A DNA stretch of 64,000 bases from Cellulomonas sp. NTE-D12 (GTDB lineage Bacteria > Actinomycetota > Actinomycetes > Actinomycetales > Cellulomonadaceae): positions 3,596,001 to 3,660,000 of the forward strand of contig NZ_AP026442.1 of assembly GCF_027923705.1 (NCBI RefSeq), in the 5' to 3' direction. Shown piece by piece: positions 26,240-34,733 of the stretch. Every line of letters starts with the position of its first letter. Positions within the stretch are counted from its first letter, which is position 1. The notes under the pieces are model-generated. The model ran no database searches. It was given only the letters and a program-made list of their open reading frames with translations, and had not been told where the DNA came from. The position numbers were made by a program, and so were the translations under genes.

Positions 26240-27106
26240 ATGCCGCGCGCCGAGGGTTTCGCCGGTCAGCGCCTGCAGGTGCTGCCGCGCCCGCTCGTCG
26301 CCCAGGCATTGCGGCGCCCCGCGACGGGCCGGCTGGTCGTCACCGACTGCGGCTACTTCCCCCGGGCCACGGAGCACGGCCGTGAACGACCACGCGGGGC
26401 CGCCCAGGCGATCGTCATCCTGGTGACCGAGGGGTCGGGCTGGTGCCAGCTCGGGGCCGACCGGGTGACCGTGACGCGGGGGCAGGTGCTCGTCGTCCCC
26501 GCCGGCGAACCGCACGTGTACGGCGCCGACCCCGACACCCCCTGGACGATCTGGTGGATGCACGTCACCGGACCCGACGTCGCCGACCTGCTGCACGCCG
26601 CTCGGATCAGCGCCGCACGGCCGGTGGTGACCCTCCGCGAGCCGTACTCCGCCGCCGCCCTGATCGAGCAGGCGCTCGAGCGGATGGAGCACGACGACTC
26701 GGTGCCGAGCCTCGTCGCGGCCGCCGGCGCCGCCTGGCACTTCATGGCGCTGCTGGCCGCCGACCAGGTCTCGGGACGCCCGCAGGACGACCCCGTGACG
26801 CGCGCCCGCGAGTACCTGCAGTCACACGCCGGTACACGGACCTCCGTCGCCGAGCTCGCTGCCCTGGTCGGCCTGTCCCCGTCCCGGCTCGCCGAGCTGT
26901 TCCGGCTGCAGACGGGGACCAGCATCCTGGCGTACCAGACCCGGCAGCGGATGGCCCGGGCGCGGGAGCTGCTGGACACCACGACGGTGCCCGTGTCGGC
27001 GGTCGGCCGGGCCGTGGGGTACGACGACCCCTATTACTTCTCGCGCCACTTCCACAAGGTCCACGGCATGAGCCCGACGTCGTACCGGTCCCACGACAAG
27101 GGCTGA
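26240..27106 (+). CDS. AraC-family transcriptional regulator
   Basis: A 288-aa activator. The N-terminal cupin-like sugar-binding domain is at residues about 20-130 (AAQAIVILVTEGSGWCQLGA, GQVLVVPAGEPHVYGADPDT). The C-terminal pair of helix-turn-helices is at about 185-285 (TSVAELAALVGLSPSRLAEL, AVGRAVGYDDPYYFSRHFHK). AAGGA lies upstream of the chosen ATG; an in-frame ATG at 26183 would add 19 residues and is possible. It is divergent from the DUF5107/importer operon and probably activates it in response to the sugar. Confidence 0.9.
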   Translation: MPRAEGFAGQRLQVLPRPLVAQALRRPATGRLVVTDCGYFPRATEHGRERPRGAAQAIVILVTEGSGWCQLGADRVTVTRGQVLVVPAGEPHVYGADPDTPWTIWWMHVTGPDVADLLHAARISAARPVVTLREPYSAAALIEQALERMEHDDSVPSLVAAAGAAWHFMALLAADQVSGRPQDDPVTRAREYLQSHAGTRTSVAELAALVGLSPSRLAELFRLQTGTSILAYQTRQRMARARELLDTTTVPVSAVGRAVGYDDPYYFSRHFHKVHGMSPTSYRSHDKG

Positions 27107-27166
27107 CCTCGACGGCACCGGCTCGGCCACTTCCGGCGGCAGGCCGCGCCGGTGCAGGGTGCTCCT

Positions 27167-27874
27167 GTGACCGTGCTGATCCTGCTGCGCAACGGAGAGA
27201 GCCACGCGGATGCCCGGCAGTCCTATGCGGGCCTGCTGGATCCCGGCTTGACGCCGACGGGGATCGCCGAGGCGCAGACGGTGGCCGACCTGCTCGCGAG
27301 CAGGGGAGTGCGCCCGGACGTCGTCGTGACCTCTCCGCAGGCCCGAGCCGTCGAGACGGCGGACGCCCTGCTGGCGCGGCTCGACCTGGCCAAGCTCCCG
27401 CGAGTGACGTCCTGGCGCCTGGCGGCCCGTGACCTCGGCTGCCTGACGGGGGTGGCGAAGCCGCGCGCGATCAGCCTGTTCGGCGCGGAGTCGATGAGCG
27501 AGTGGCGGTTCTCCCCCGGCGGCAAGCCACCGGCAGCCAGCCCCGAGCGGATCCGAGCACTGCCGTGGCGACCGACGGCCGACCTGGTCCAGAGCCTGCC
27601 CTTCGGCGAAGGGGAGTCGCTGCGCGAGGTGGAGGACCGGCTGCGACCGTTCTGGGAGAGCCCGCTGCGCACGGAGCTCGCCGCCGGGCGGACCGTCCTG
27701 GTCGTCGCGCACACCGACTCGCTCCGAGCGCTGCGCCGGGTGATCGAGAGCTGCGGCCCCGACGAGGTCGACACCCTCCGGGTCGTGCCGGGGCAGCCGT
27801 TGGCCTACCGCACGGACACCTCCGGGAACGTCCGTCCACCGGCCCTGTACCTGGAGAACCACGCCGCCCTGTGA
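27167..27874 (+). CDS. Phosphoglycerate-mutase-like protein, probably catalytically dead
   Basis: A 235-aa histidine phosphatase superfamily protein that aligns along its whole length with 2,3-bisphosphoglycerate-dependent phosphoglycerate mutase (GpmA). It shows LDPGLTPTGIAEAQTVADLL, TSPQARAVETA (Arg60), GEGESLREVEDRLRPFW and VVAHTDSLRAL (His182). The phospho-accepting His of the LLRHGES motif is Asn9 (LLRNGES, codon AAC). The acid/base Glu of the RLNER motif is Ala87 (RLAARD). Both changes should abolish mutase activity. The start is GTG 27167; a GTG at 27152 is also in frame. It is monocistronic and convergent with the HxlR gene. A regulatory or binding role is inference. Confidence 0.8.
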   Translation: MTVLILLRNGESHADARQSYAGLLDPGLTPTGIAEAQTVADLLASRGVRPDVVVTSPQARAVETADALLARLDLAKLPRVTSWRLAARDLGCLTGVAKPRAISLFGAESMSEWRFSPGGKPPAASPERIRALPWRPTADLVQSLPFGEGESLREVEDRLRPFWESPLRTELAAGRTVLVVAHTDSLRALRRVIESCGPDEVDTLRVVPGQPLAYRTDTSGNVRPPALYLENHAAL

Positions 27875-27889
27875 GCCGGCGCTCCGGCG

Positions 27890-28537
27890 TCAGGCCCGCC
27901 GAGGCGCGGGGAACATGTGCCCGAGCTGCTCGGCCAGCGCGCGGTCCCCGGTGACCCTGAGGCATCGCGCACCCTCGGCCGCGCTCAGCGTCTCGCGCCC
28001 GAAGGCGAACGCCCGCAGGGTGGCGGCGTCGGTCTCGAGCACCACGTCCGCGTCTGTCGTCCAGCCGGCGTGGATGTCGAGAGAGCCCTGCGTGATCGTG
28101 AGGGTGAAGGGCTCGTCGTCGATGCGGATCGCCACGACGCCGTCGCGGGAGGCGCCGGGGTCGAACACCGTCTCGAGGGCGACGAGCAGGGCACTCGTGC
28201 TGAGCTCCCGGTCCGTCGTCAACGGTTCCAGGCTGCCCCACCTGCCGAGCTCGATCAGCACGGGCTCGAGCGCCCGGCCGCGGTCGGTGAGCTCGTAGAG
28301 GGTCACGTCGCCGGGGGGCTCGAGGACGGTGCGGCGGAGGACGCCACCGGCCTCCAGCTCGCGCAGGCGTTGGGACAGCACGTTGGGGCTGATGCCGTGC
28401 AGACCCTTGCGGATCTGGGCGAACCGCTTGCCACCGAAGACGAGCTCCCGGACGACCAGCAACGCCCAGCGGTCGCCCAGCACGTCGAGAGCGCGGGCGA
28501 TGCCGCAGGGGTCGTCATAGCGCGAGGTCGTCGGCAC
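27890..28537 (-). CDS. HxlR-family regulator with C-terminal SCP2-like domain
   Basis: A 215-aa protein. Residues 1-95 are an HxlR winged helix (CGIARALDVLGDRWALLVVR, KRFAQIRKGLHGISPNVLSQ, RLRELEAGGVLRRTVLEPPG). Residues 110-210 resemble the sterol-carrier-protein-2 fold (FTLTITQGSLDIHAGWTTDA, RAFAFGRETLSAAEGARCLR) that binds hydrophobic ligands. This two-domain form is common in actinobacteria. It is divergent from the hydrolase/lactonase pair. The gap between them (28538-28674) is AT-richer and carries GTCC-N7-GGAC at 28575-28589, a candidate operator. Confidence 0.87.
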   Translation of the reverse strand: MPTTSRYDDPCGIARALDVLGDRWALLVVRELVFGGKRFAQIRKGLHGISPNVLSQRLRELEAGGVLRRTVLEPPGDVTLYELTDRGRALEPVLIELGRWGSLEPLTTDRELSTSALLVALETVFDPGASRDGVVAIRIDDEPFTLTITQGSLDIHAGWTTDADVVLETDAATLRAFAFGRETLSAAEGARCLRVTGDRALAEQLGHMFPAPRRA

Positions 28538-28674
28538 GATCGATCTCCATGTGGTTGTTTTTTAGGATCGCTAGTCCCATATTAGGACGATGCAGACGAT
28601 CGTACTGACGACTCCCACGACGAGCGGGCCGACGGACACCCGATCGGCGCGACGCCCCCGACGGTCGGCCTGAT

Positions 28675-29343
28675 GTGAGCGCCTACGTCCTCGTACCGGG
28701 TGCCGGCGGCGACAGCTGGTACTGGAGCTACGTCGCGCGCATGCTGACCGACGCGGGCCACGAGGTGACCGCCGTCGAACTTCCCGGTCCCGACGAGACG
28801 GCTGCGTTGCCCGAGTACGTCGATCTGGTCTGCGCCGCGACGCCCGACCGGGACGACGTCGTGCTGGTGGCGCAGTCCCTCGGCGGGTTCACCGCACCGC
28901 TGGTCGCGCAGCGAGAGCCCGTACGGTCGATCGTCCTGGTGAACGCGATGATCCCGACGCCGGGCGAGAAGGTCGGCGACTGGTGGGACGCCACGGGCTG
29001 GGCCGAGGCACGGACGGCGGCGGCCGTCCGCGGCGGCTATCCCGTCGAGTTCGACCTGGCGACGTACTTCCTGCACGACGTCGATCCGGAGGTCGCCGCC
29101 GCGGGTGAGCCGTACCAACGCCCGGAGGGCGATGCCGTCTTCGCGTCGGTCTGCGACTTCCCGTCCTGGCCCGACGTCCCGCTCCGCGTCGTCATCGGCG
29201 CCGAGGACCGCTTCTTCCCGGTCGAGTTCCAGCGGCGGCTCGCGCGTGAGCGCCTCGGGGTCGATCCGGAGGTGCTGCCCGGCGGGCACCTCATCGCGCT
29301 CTCGCAGCCTCGCGCGCTCGCCGACCACCTGCTGGGGGTGTGA
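28675..29343 (+). CDS. Alpha/beta hydrolase
   Basis: A 222-aa alpha/beta-fold hydrolase of the EstC/MenH-like type. The oxyanion segment is YVLVPGAGGDSWYWSYVARM, the nucleophile elbow is VLVAQSLGGF (Ser about 64), the acid lies in VVIGAEDRFFP and the catalytic His in VLPGGHLIALSQP. It starts with GTG at 28675. The lactonase-like gene begins 1 base after its stop, so the two form an operon. The pairing suggests ester or lactone degradation under HxlR control; the substrate is not known. Confidence 0.88.
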   Translation: MSAYVLVPGAGGDSWYWSYVARMLTDAGHEVTAVELPGPDETAALPEYVDLVCAATPDRDDVVLVAQSLGGFTAPLVAQREPVRSIVLVNAMIPTPGEKVGDWWDATGWAEARTAAAVRGGYPVEFDLATYFLHDVDPEVAAAGEPYQRPEGDAVFASVCDFPSWPDVPLRVVIGAEDRFFPVEFQRRLARERLGVDPEVLPGGHLIALSQPRALADHLLGV

Positions 29344-29344
29344 G

Positions 29345-30148
29345 GTGGCCACGGTGCTGCTGGACGGCCTCGCGATCGGCGAGTCGCCGCGCTGGCACGA
29401 GGGCCGCTTGTGGCTGTGCAACTGGACCACGGGCCAGGTGCTGGCGGTCGACGTCGCGGGCCGGAGCACGGTCGTCGCGCAGGTCGACACCACTGTCCCG
29501 TACTCGATCGACTGGCGGCCTGACGGGACGCTGCTCGTCGTCTCCGGTCAGGAGGGCACGCTGCTGCGCCAGGAACCGGACGGGTCGCTGGTCACGCTCG
29601 CCGATCTGACCAGCCTCAGCCCCGTCTTCAACGAGATCGTGGTGGATCAGCGCGGCAACGCCTACGTCAACGGCACCGTCATCGCCGTGGTCCGTCCAGA
29701 CGGCACCGCACGCCAGGTGGCCGAGGACCTCGCCTTCGGCAACGGGATGGCGATCACCCCGGACGGCCGGACCCTCATCGTCGCCGAGTCGCACGCCCAC
29801 CGCCTCACCGCGTTCACCATCGAGAACGACGCGACACTGACGGACCGGCGCGTCTGGGCAGACCTCGGCGACGGCGTCCCCGACGGCATCTGCCTCGACG
29901 CCGACGGCGCCGTCTGGTACGCCGACGTGCCGAACGAGCGCTGCGTCCGGGTCCAGGAGGGCGGCCGGGTGCTGCAGACGGTCGACGTCGATCGGGGTGC
30001 GTTCGCGTGCATGCTCGGCGGTGACGACGGGACGACGTTGTTCATCCTCGCCGCGCGCTGGCGCGGCATGGCGCACCTCCTCGACGCGGAGGCGACGGGT
30101 CAGCTCCTCGTCGAGCGAGTCCGGGTGCCGCACGCCGGCCGCCCGTGA
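29345..30148 (+). CDS. SMP-30/gluconolactonase-like beta-propeller hydrolase
   Basis: A 267-aa six-bladed beta-propeller of the SMP-30/gluconolactonase/LRE family. The metal-site Glu lies in LAIGESPRWHEGRLW near residue 13. The other typical ligands are in FGNGMAITPDGRTLIVAESH and GVPDGICLDADGAVWYADVP, the latter providing the Asp of the D-x-x-G-W-type motif. It starts with GTG immediately after the hydrolase stop and ends just before a strong terminator. It probably opens a sugar or aromatic lactone. Confidence 0.88.
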   Translation: MATVLLDGLAIGESPRWHEGRLWLCNWTTGQVLAVDVAGRSTVVAQVDTTVPYSIDWRPDGTLLVVSGQEGTLLRQEPDGSLVTLADLTSLSPVFNEIVVDQRGNAYVNGTVIAVVRPDGTARQVAEDLAFGNGMAITPDGRTLIVAESHAHRLTAFTIENDATLTDRRVWADLGDGVPDGICLDADGAVWYADVPNERCVRVQEGGRVLQTVDVDRGAFACMLGGDDGTTLFILAARWRGMAHLLDAEATGQLLVERVRVPHAGRP

Positions 30149-30167
30149 CGCCGCACCGACGGACAGA

Positions 30168-30199
30168 AAGAGCCGGGAACCCTGAGGTTCCCGGCTCTT
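30168..30199 (+). terminator. Strong stem-loop terminator
   Basis: A perfect 14-bp stem, with arms aagagccgggaacc (30168-30181) and ggttcccggctctt (30186-30199), closes a 4-base loop. It lies 20 bases after the lactonase stop. It can act on either strand and also separates this unit from the fructan operon. The remaining sequence to 30402 shows no gene. Confidence 0.85.
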
Positions 30200-30402
30200 C
30201 GTCCTTGCCCATCTTGTCTGTGGCGTGTTCGTCCAAACCCGATCACACGCGCATTCCGCTCGCCCGGGCTTGACCGAGTCGATGGTCGATTTCCTGGATG
30301 CGGAGGCGGCGAACACCGTCGAACGCGCTGTGAACCCATGGCCTGGACCGTCCCCCGCCACCGCGTGTCAAGGTGCGCCGGGCAGCTCGCCGCGTGAACC
30401 GT

Positions 30403-31767
30403 TCACCACCTCAGACCAGGTGTCCGGAGAAGAGGGTCAGGCTCCGACCGTTCGAGGGTGAGTGCGCGAGACGGGAAGACCAGGGAAGTCAGGACCGTCT
30501 CCCCGTCATTGACGAACACTTCGACACTGCACGAGTCCGTGATGATGTGGAGCCTGACAGGTCCTTCGCCCCCAACAAGCACGGAGGTGCGCCTCGCGAA
30601 GTCCGGATGAAAGGACGTTTCTCCTGACGTTCGCCGATCGAGGGTGAGCACGCGGGAACGCGGGTGGTAGGTCAGGCTCGTGGTCTCGCCAGGTCCTCCG
30701 CCGAGCTCGATGGAATCGACTTCCTCCGGATCGGCACCGACGGTGATGTCCCATCCGAAGATGCCAGCTGCTCGGAGCTCGTCGACGGGTCGTTGCACGA
30801 GGATGACGTGGTCGTGCCGTGTCTCGAGTGTGAGTTCGCGCGGGATCGTCATCGCCCCACGCCAGGGGTGCGTCGGGGTGGCAGCGGCGTAGGACCAGTT
30901 GCTCATCCAGCCGATCAGGACGCGCCGCGAGCTGGGTGCGTCGTTCCAGGTAACGGCGGCGTAGCAGTCCCACCCGAAGTCGAGGCGACGAAATCCCGCT
31001 TCATCGCTCGCGAAGGTCACGCCGTCGAAGTGTCCGAGGGCGTACCAGGTTCCGCATCCGGCTGCGTCGCGTTCGTCGTTTGCACTGAGGATCAGAACAT
31101 GCCGCGTTCGACCCGGGTCGCCGTCGACAGGTAGTTCGAACAGGTCTGGGCACTCCCAGAATCCGGCCGGCCGTGGCAGTGGGCCGAACGCGCTCAAGAA
31201 CCGCCAGTCGCGTAGGTCTGCCGAGCGGTAGAACACAACCTGACGTGCCTCGGCTTCGACTGCGGCCATCAGCCAGTACCCGTCCGAGCCCGCCGAACCC
31301 GGCCACCATGTCACTTTCGGGTCCCGAAAGGCATGGGATTCGCGGTCGAGGACGGGGTTGCCTTCGTACTTGGTCCACACGGTCCCGTCGTCAGACCAGG
31401 CCAGGGATTGCGCCTGTCGTCCGGTGCCGTAGGCGCTGGTGTAGATAGCGACTTGTGGACCGCGTGCGCCCGTGCCCAGCCGTGAGGAGTCTGCCTCGTC
31501 GTTCACGATGGAGCCTGAGTAGATGGCTTCTGCCCCTGGACCGGCTCCCTCGTTCGCGAGGGCGACGGCGTGCTCGGTCCAGCTCACCAGGTCGGGGCTG
31601 CTTGCGTGCCCCCAGCTCATGTTGCCCCAGTCGTCGCCAGCAGGGTTGTACTGGTAGTAGAGGTGCCAGCGCCCGTCCCGGTGGGTGAGCCCGTTCGGGT
31701 CGTTGATCCAGTGCTGTCGTGGAGTGAAGTGGAACGCGGGCCGGTACCGCTCCGCGGGGGTGGTCAT
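30403..31767 (-). CDS. Intracellular GH32 beta-fructosidase (sucrose/fructan hydrolase)
   Basis: A 454-aa glycoside hydrolase family 32 enzyme. All three signature motifs are present: HWINDPNGL with nucleophile Asp23, FRDPK at 148-151 with the transition-state Asp149, and WECPDLF with acid/base Glu205. The C-terminal beta-sandwich follows (VDGDPGRTRH region onward; FVNDGETVLTSLVFPSRALT). It has no signal peptide, so it acts in the cytoplasm on imported fructo-oligosaccharides or sucrose. The ATG at 31767 overlaps the TGA of the LacI gene (ATGA). By eye the gene has lower GC and looser codon use than the flanking regions. Confidence 0.93.
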   Translation of the reverse strand: MTTPAERYRPAFHFTPRQHWINDPNGLTHRDGRWHLYYQYNPAGDDWGNMSWGHASSPDLVSWTEHAVALANEGAGPGAEAIYSGSIVNDEADSSRLGTGARGPQVAIYTSAYGTGRQAQSLAWSDDGTVWTKYEGNPVLDRESHAFRDPKVTWWPGSAGSDGYWLMAAVEAEARQVVFYRSADLRDWRFLSAFGPLPRPAGFWECPDLFELPVDGDPGRTRHVLILSANDERDAAGCGTWYALGHFDGVTFASDEAGFRRLDFGWDCYAAVTWNDAPSSRRVLIGWMSNWSYAAATPTHPWRGAMTIPRELTLETRHDHVILVQRPVDELRAAGIFGWDITVGADPEEVDSIELGGGPGETTSLTYHPRSRVLTLDRRTSGETSFHPDFARRTSVLVGGEGPVRLHIITDSCSVEVFVNDGETVLTSLVFPSRALTLERSEPDPLLRTPGLRW

Positions 31768-32834
31768 CGGGCGCGCACTGGCGCGGCGGTCGAGTTGCGT
31801 TCCACCGGCGGGCACGCGATGCGCGTAGCCCCGTTCACCGCCGGTGCGTCGATACCTAGCAGGAGTCGCACGCCGGCGACGCCGAGCTCGTAGTGGGGCA
31901 GCCCAACGGTGGACAGCGTTGGGCGCAGGTGGGCGGCGATGACCTCTTGGTTGTCGAACCCCACGACGGCGATGTCGTCAGGGATTGCGATCCCGTTCTC
32001 CCGCAACCCGTCGTAGACACCCATGGCGACGCGGTCGTTGTGGCAGAAGACGGCTGTTGCGCCTGTCTTGAGCACGTCAGGCACTGCGCCGAAGCCGCCT
32101 TCCTGGTCCGGTGCGGCGTCGATCACCAGTGCCGGGTCGAACTCGATCCCGGCGTCGGACAGTGCCCGGCGGTAGCCGGCGAGACGTCCGGTGCGCGCCG
32201 GGGACTCCGTCGTGGTGTTGATGAAGGCGATCTTCGTATGCCCGTGCTCGAGCAGCATGGTGGTCGCGGTGTAGCCGCCCTGCGCTTCGTCGGGCACAAC
32301 GGCGGGCGCGTTGCCATCCTGGTCGGAGCAGTTCACGAGGACGAAGTCGGTCTCTCGCAGAGCGTCAGGAACCTCGACGGGCCGGTGGTACCAGGTGGAG
32401 TACAAGATGCCGTGCACCTTGTGCTCGAGCATCATCGCGATGGCGTCCTTCTCGACGTGCTCGGACCCTTCGGTGTTCGCCACGAGCAGGACGTAGCCGT
32501 GCTTCCACGCTTCGTCCTGGGCGCCGTGGATGATCTGCCCGGCGAACGGGGTGGACGCGATCGCGTCAGCGACAAGGCCGATGAACTTGGACGTGCCACT
32601 GACCAGAGTCTTGGCCATCGCGTTGGGTCGGTACCCAAGGTCCTTGACCGCGTTGCGAACACGCTGGCGGGTCTCCGCACCGATGCGAGCACCCTTCTTG
32701 TTGTTCAAGACCAGAGACACGGTCGCAACGGAGACGCCAGCTGCCTCCGCGACCTCGCGCATCGTGACGGGGTGGCGTGGGTGCGATCCGCTCCCCGCGG
32801 TGTCGGGGCCGGGGGCTCCAGACTGCGTGGACAT
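31764..32834 (-). CDS. LacI-family regulator of the fructan operon
   Basis: A 356-aa LacI repressor. The helix-turn-helix MREVAEAAGVSVATVSLVLN sits after a 24-residue polar extension, then the hinge YRPNAMAKTLVSGTSKF. The effector domain ends with VAMGVYDGLRENGIAIPDDI and VVGFDNQEVIAAHLRPTLST. The start is the ATG at 32834 with AAGGGG upstream; an adjacent GTG at 32837 is possible. It is the fifth gene of the six-gene operon, 6 bases after the permease and overlapping the GH32 gene. It would therefore be autoregulated through the TCAAACGYTTGA sites upstream of the first gene. Confidence 0.93.
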   Translation of the reverse strand: MSTQSGAPGPDTAGSGSHPRHPVTMREVAEAAGVSVATVSLVLNNKKGARIGAETRQRVRNAVKDLGYRPNAMAKTLVSGTSKFIGLVADAIASTPFAGQIIHGAQDEAWKHGYVLLVANTEGSEHVEKDAIAMMLEHKVHGILYSTWYHRPVEVPDALRETDFVLVNCSDQDGNAPAVVPDEAQGGYTATTMLLEHGHTKIAFINTTTESPARTGRLAGYRRALSDAGIEFDPALVIDAAPDQEGGFGAVPDVLKTGATAVFCHNDRVAMGVYDGLRENGIAIPDDIAVVGFDNQEVIAAHLRPTLSTVGLPHYELGVAGVRLLLGIDAPAVNGATRIACPPVERNSTAAPVRAR

Positions 32835-32840
32835 CACGTG

Positions 32841-33746
32841 CTACCCCTTCGTTGCGCCGCTCTCGAGCCCGTAGATGATCGCCTTGTTCAGGACGAGGAA
32901 CACAAGCAGGAGTGGCGTGATCGTGACACACACGGCCGCGAAGGTCGCGGTCCAGTCGATCTTGCCCATCGCGCCGATGTAGTTCTGGAGCCCGAGCGGG
33001 ACCGTCTTCAGGCCCTCGGACAGCACGAAGGTGTTGGCGAAGATGAAGTCGTTCCAGATGAAGATGCTGTTGACGAGCACCACGGTGACGACCGTGTTGA
33101 CCGACAAGGGCAGCGTGATGGACCAGAACACGCGGTACGGTCCGGCACCGTCCAGCGACGCGGCTTCGTAGTTCTCTCTCGGGATGTACTCGAAGAACGA
33201 GGTGAACAGGTACACAGACATCGGTAGGGCGAATCCGGCGAGCGGGATGATCATCGACTGGTAGGTGTCGAGCAGGCCGACTCGCGAGTAGTCGATGAAC
33301 AGCGGCACCAGGGCGATCTGGACGGGGACGATGATTCCGATGAGGAACAGCCCCCGTACGAACCGCGCCAACCTGAAGCCGAGGACTTGGATGGCGTAGG
33401 CGGCCATCATCCCGAACACGACGATGCCGACGTTGGCGCCCGCGGTCACGATCAGACTGTTGACCATGTAGGTGCCGAGGCGGCCGATGGCGAAGGCACG
33501 CGAGAAGTTGTCCAGTGTGACCGTGTGCGGCAGGGCGAAGGGGTTCCCGGACGCGAAGTCGGCCTCCGGCCGCACGGCGGTCAGGAACACCCAGATCAGC
33601 GGGTAGATCTGGATGACGGCCAGCGTGATCACCAACGCGGTCGACAGCGCTCGGTGGCCGTCACGCCTCGAGCGTCGTGGCGCCTTGCGGAGCTGGGGTC
33701 GCCGCGGCTGGGCGATGGTCGTGGTGGGGTGCGCGAGGATGGTCAT
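32841..33746 (-). CDS. Carbohydrate ABC transporter permease, MalG type (fructan operon)
   Basis: A 301-aa permease with six membrane segments. The first is ALVITLAVIQIYPLIWVFLT, the EAA loop reads IPRENYEAASLDGAGPYRVF near residue 190, and the C-terminus is LNKAIIYGLESGATKG. The start at 33746 overlaps the partner permease stop (ATGA). It forms the channel with the MalF-type partner for a fructo-oligosaccharide importer; the substrate is inferred from the GH32 genes. No ATPase gene is in the operon. Confidence 0.93.
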   Translation of the reverse strand: MTILAHPTTTIAQPRRPQLRKAPRRSRRDGHRALSTALVITLAVIQIYPLIWVFLTAVRPEADFASGNPFALPHTVTLDNFSRAFAIGRLGTYMVNSLIVTAGANVGIVVFGMMAAYAIQVLGFRLARFVRGLFLIGIIVPVQIALVPLFIDYSRVGLLDTYQSMIIPLAGFALPMSVYLFTSFFEYIPRENYEAASLDGAGPYRVFWSITLPLSVNTVVTVVLVNSIFIWNDFIFANTFVLSEGLKTVPLGLQNYIGAMGKIDWTATFAAVCVTITPLLLVFLVLNKAIIYGLESGATKG

Positions 33747-34624
33747 GACAGCGCCTTCCGGCGGTAGAGCAGGGCGATGAGGCCGACTGCCACGAGGCAC
33801 TCCAGGACGATGAACACCGAGATGGAGCTCGCGTAGCCGTAGTCGGTGCTGGTGAACGCGGTCTTGTACATGTACGTGGTCAGCAGCTCGGACGACTGAC
33901 CCGGGCCGCCGTTGGTCATGATGTAGGGGATGTCGAAGCCGCGCAGCCCGTACGTGGTGGCCATGATCGTCGTCGTGGTCCACACCGGCCGGATGTAGGG
34001 GAAGCGGATGTTGACGAAGACTCGCCACGCGGAGGCTCCGTCGAGGCGGGCCGCTTCCTCCAGCTCCTGAGGCACGGCGAGCAGGGCGGCGTAGATGATC
34101 AACGTGTACAGGCCAAGGAACCGCCACCCCTCGGGGATGGAGACGGCGGCCAGTACCGTGTGCACGTCTGAGGTCCACGAGCGTTCGAGACCGCTCAGGC
34201 CCACCCAGTGCAGTACCTGGTTGAGCAGGCCGACGGGTTCGATCGAGTAGATCCGGGCGAACAGGTAGGCGATGGCGACCGTGGAGATCACCGCCGGCAG
34301 CAGGTAGAGGGTCTTGAAGACCTCACGGCCACGTCGCACTGAGGTCAGCAGGCTCGCGACCAGGAGTGCACCGCCTAGCTGGAGCACCAGGCAGATCGCC
34401 AGGTAGCCCAGGGCGTTGCGGAACGCCCGCCAGAAGACGTCGTCGCCGAAGAGCATGTGGGTGTAGTTCGTCGTGCCGACGAACCGCAGGGAGCTGATGC
34501 CGTCCCAGGAGAAGAAGCTCAAGAACAGCGACTGCAGGATCGGGAAGAGCACCGCCACGCCGTACAGCAGCAACGGGGGGATCAGGAAGACCAGGACGGA
34601 CTTCCGAGATCGGTGGGGAAGCAT
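33743..34624 (-). CDS. Carbohydrate ABC transporter permease, MalF type (fructan operon)
   Basis: A 293-aa permease starting MLPHRSRKSVLVFLIPPLLL, with six membrane segments. The EAA loop VPQELEEAARLDGASAWRVF is near residue 180, and the conserved GGPGQSSELLTTYMYKTAF follows. It is separated from the binding-protein gene by 109 bases containing a strong stem-loop (34640-34689), and overlaps the MalG-type gene by four bases. Confidence 0.93.
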   Translation of the reverse strand: MLPHRSRKSVLVFLIPPLLLYGVAVLFPILQSLFLSFFSWDGISSLRFVGTTNYTHMLFGDDVFWRAFRNALGYLAICLVLQLGGALLVASLLTSVRRGREVFKTLYLLPAVISTVAIAYLFARIYSIEPVGLLNQVLHWVGLSGLERSWTSDVHTVLAAVSIPEGWRFLGLYTLIIYAALLAVPQELEEAARLDGASAWRVFVNIRFPYIRPVWTTTTIMATTYGLRGFDIPYIMTNGGPGQSSELLTTYMYKTAFTSTDYGYASSISVFIVLECLVAVGLIALLYRRKALS

Positions 34625-34639
34625 GGGTTGGGCCTTCCA

Positions 34640-34689
34640 GGTGGGGCCGGCTCAACGGGTTGAACCCGATCGGTCGAACCGGCCCCACC
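34640..34689 (-). terminator. Intra-operon stem-loop after the binding-protein gene
   Basis: Perfect 11-bp arms, ggtggggccgg (34640-34650) and ccggccccacc (34679-34689), enclose a 28-base loop. The loop holds the smaller palindrome tcaacgggttga. It sits just after the binding-protein gene and before the permeases on the minus strand. Stem-loops here usually protect or partly terminate the message so that more binding protein than permease is made; that role is inferred. Confidence 0.6.
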
Positions 34690-34733
34690 GTCTCAGAGCG
34701 GAGGCTGTCAGGATGCGCCGCGAGTGAGCGCGT

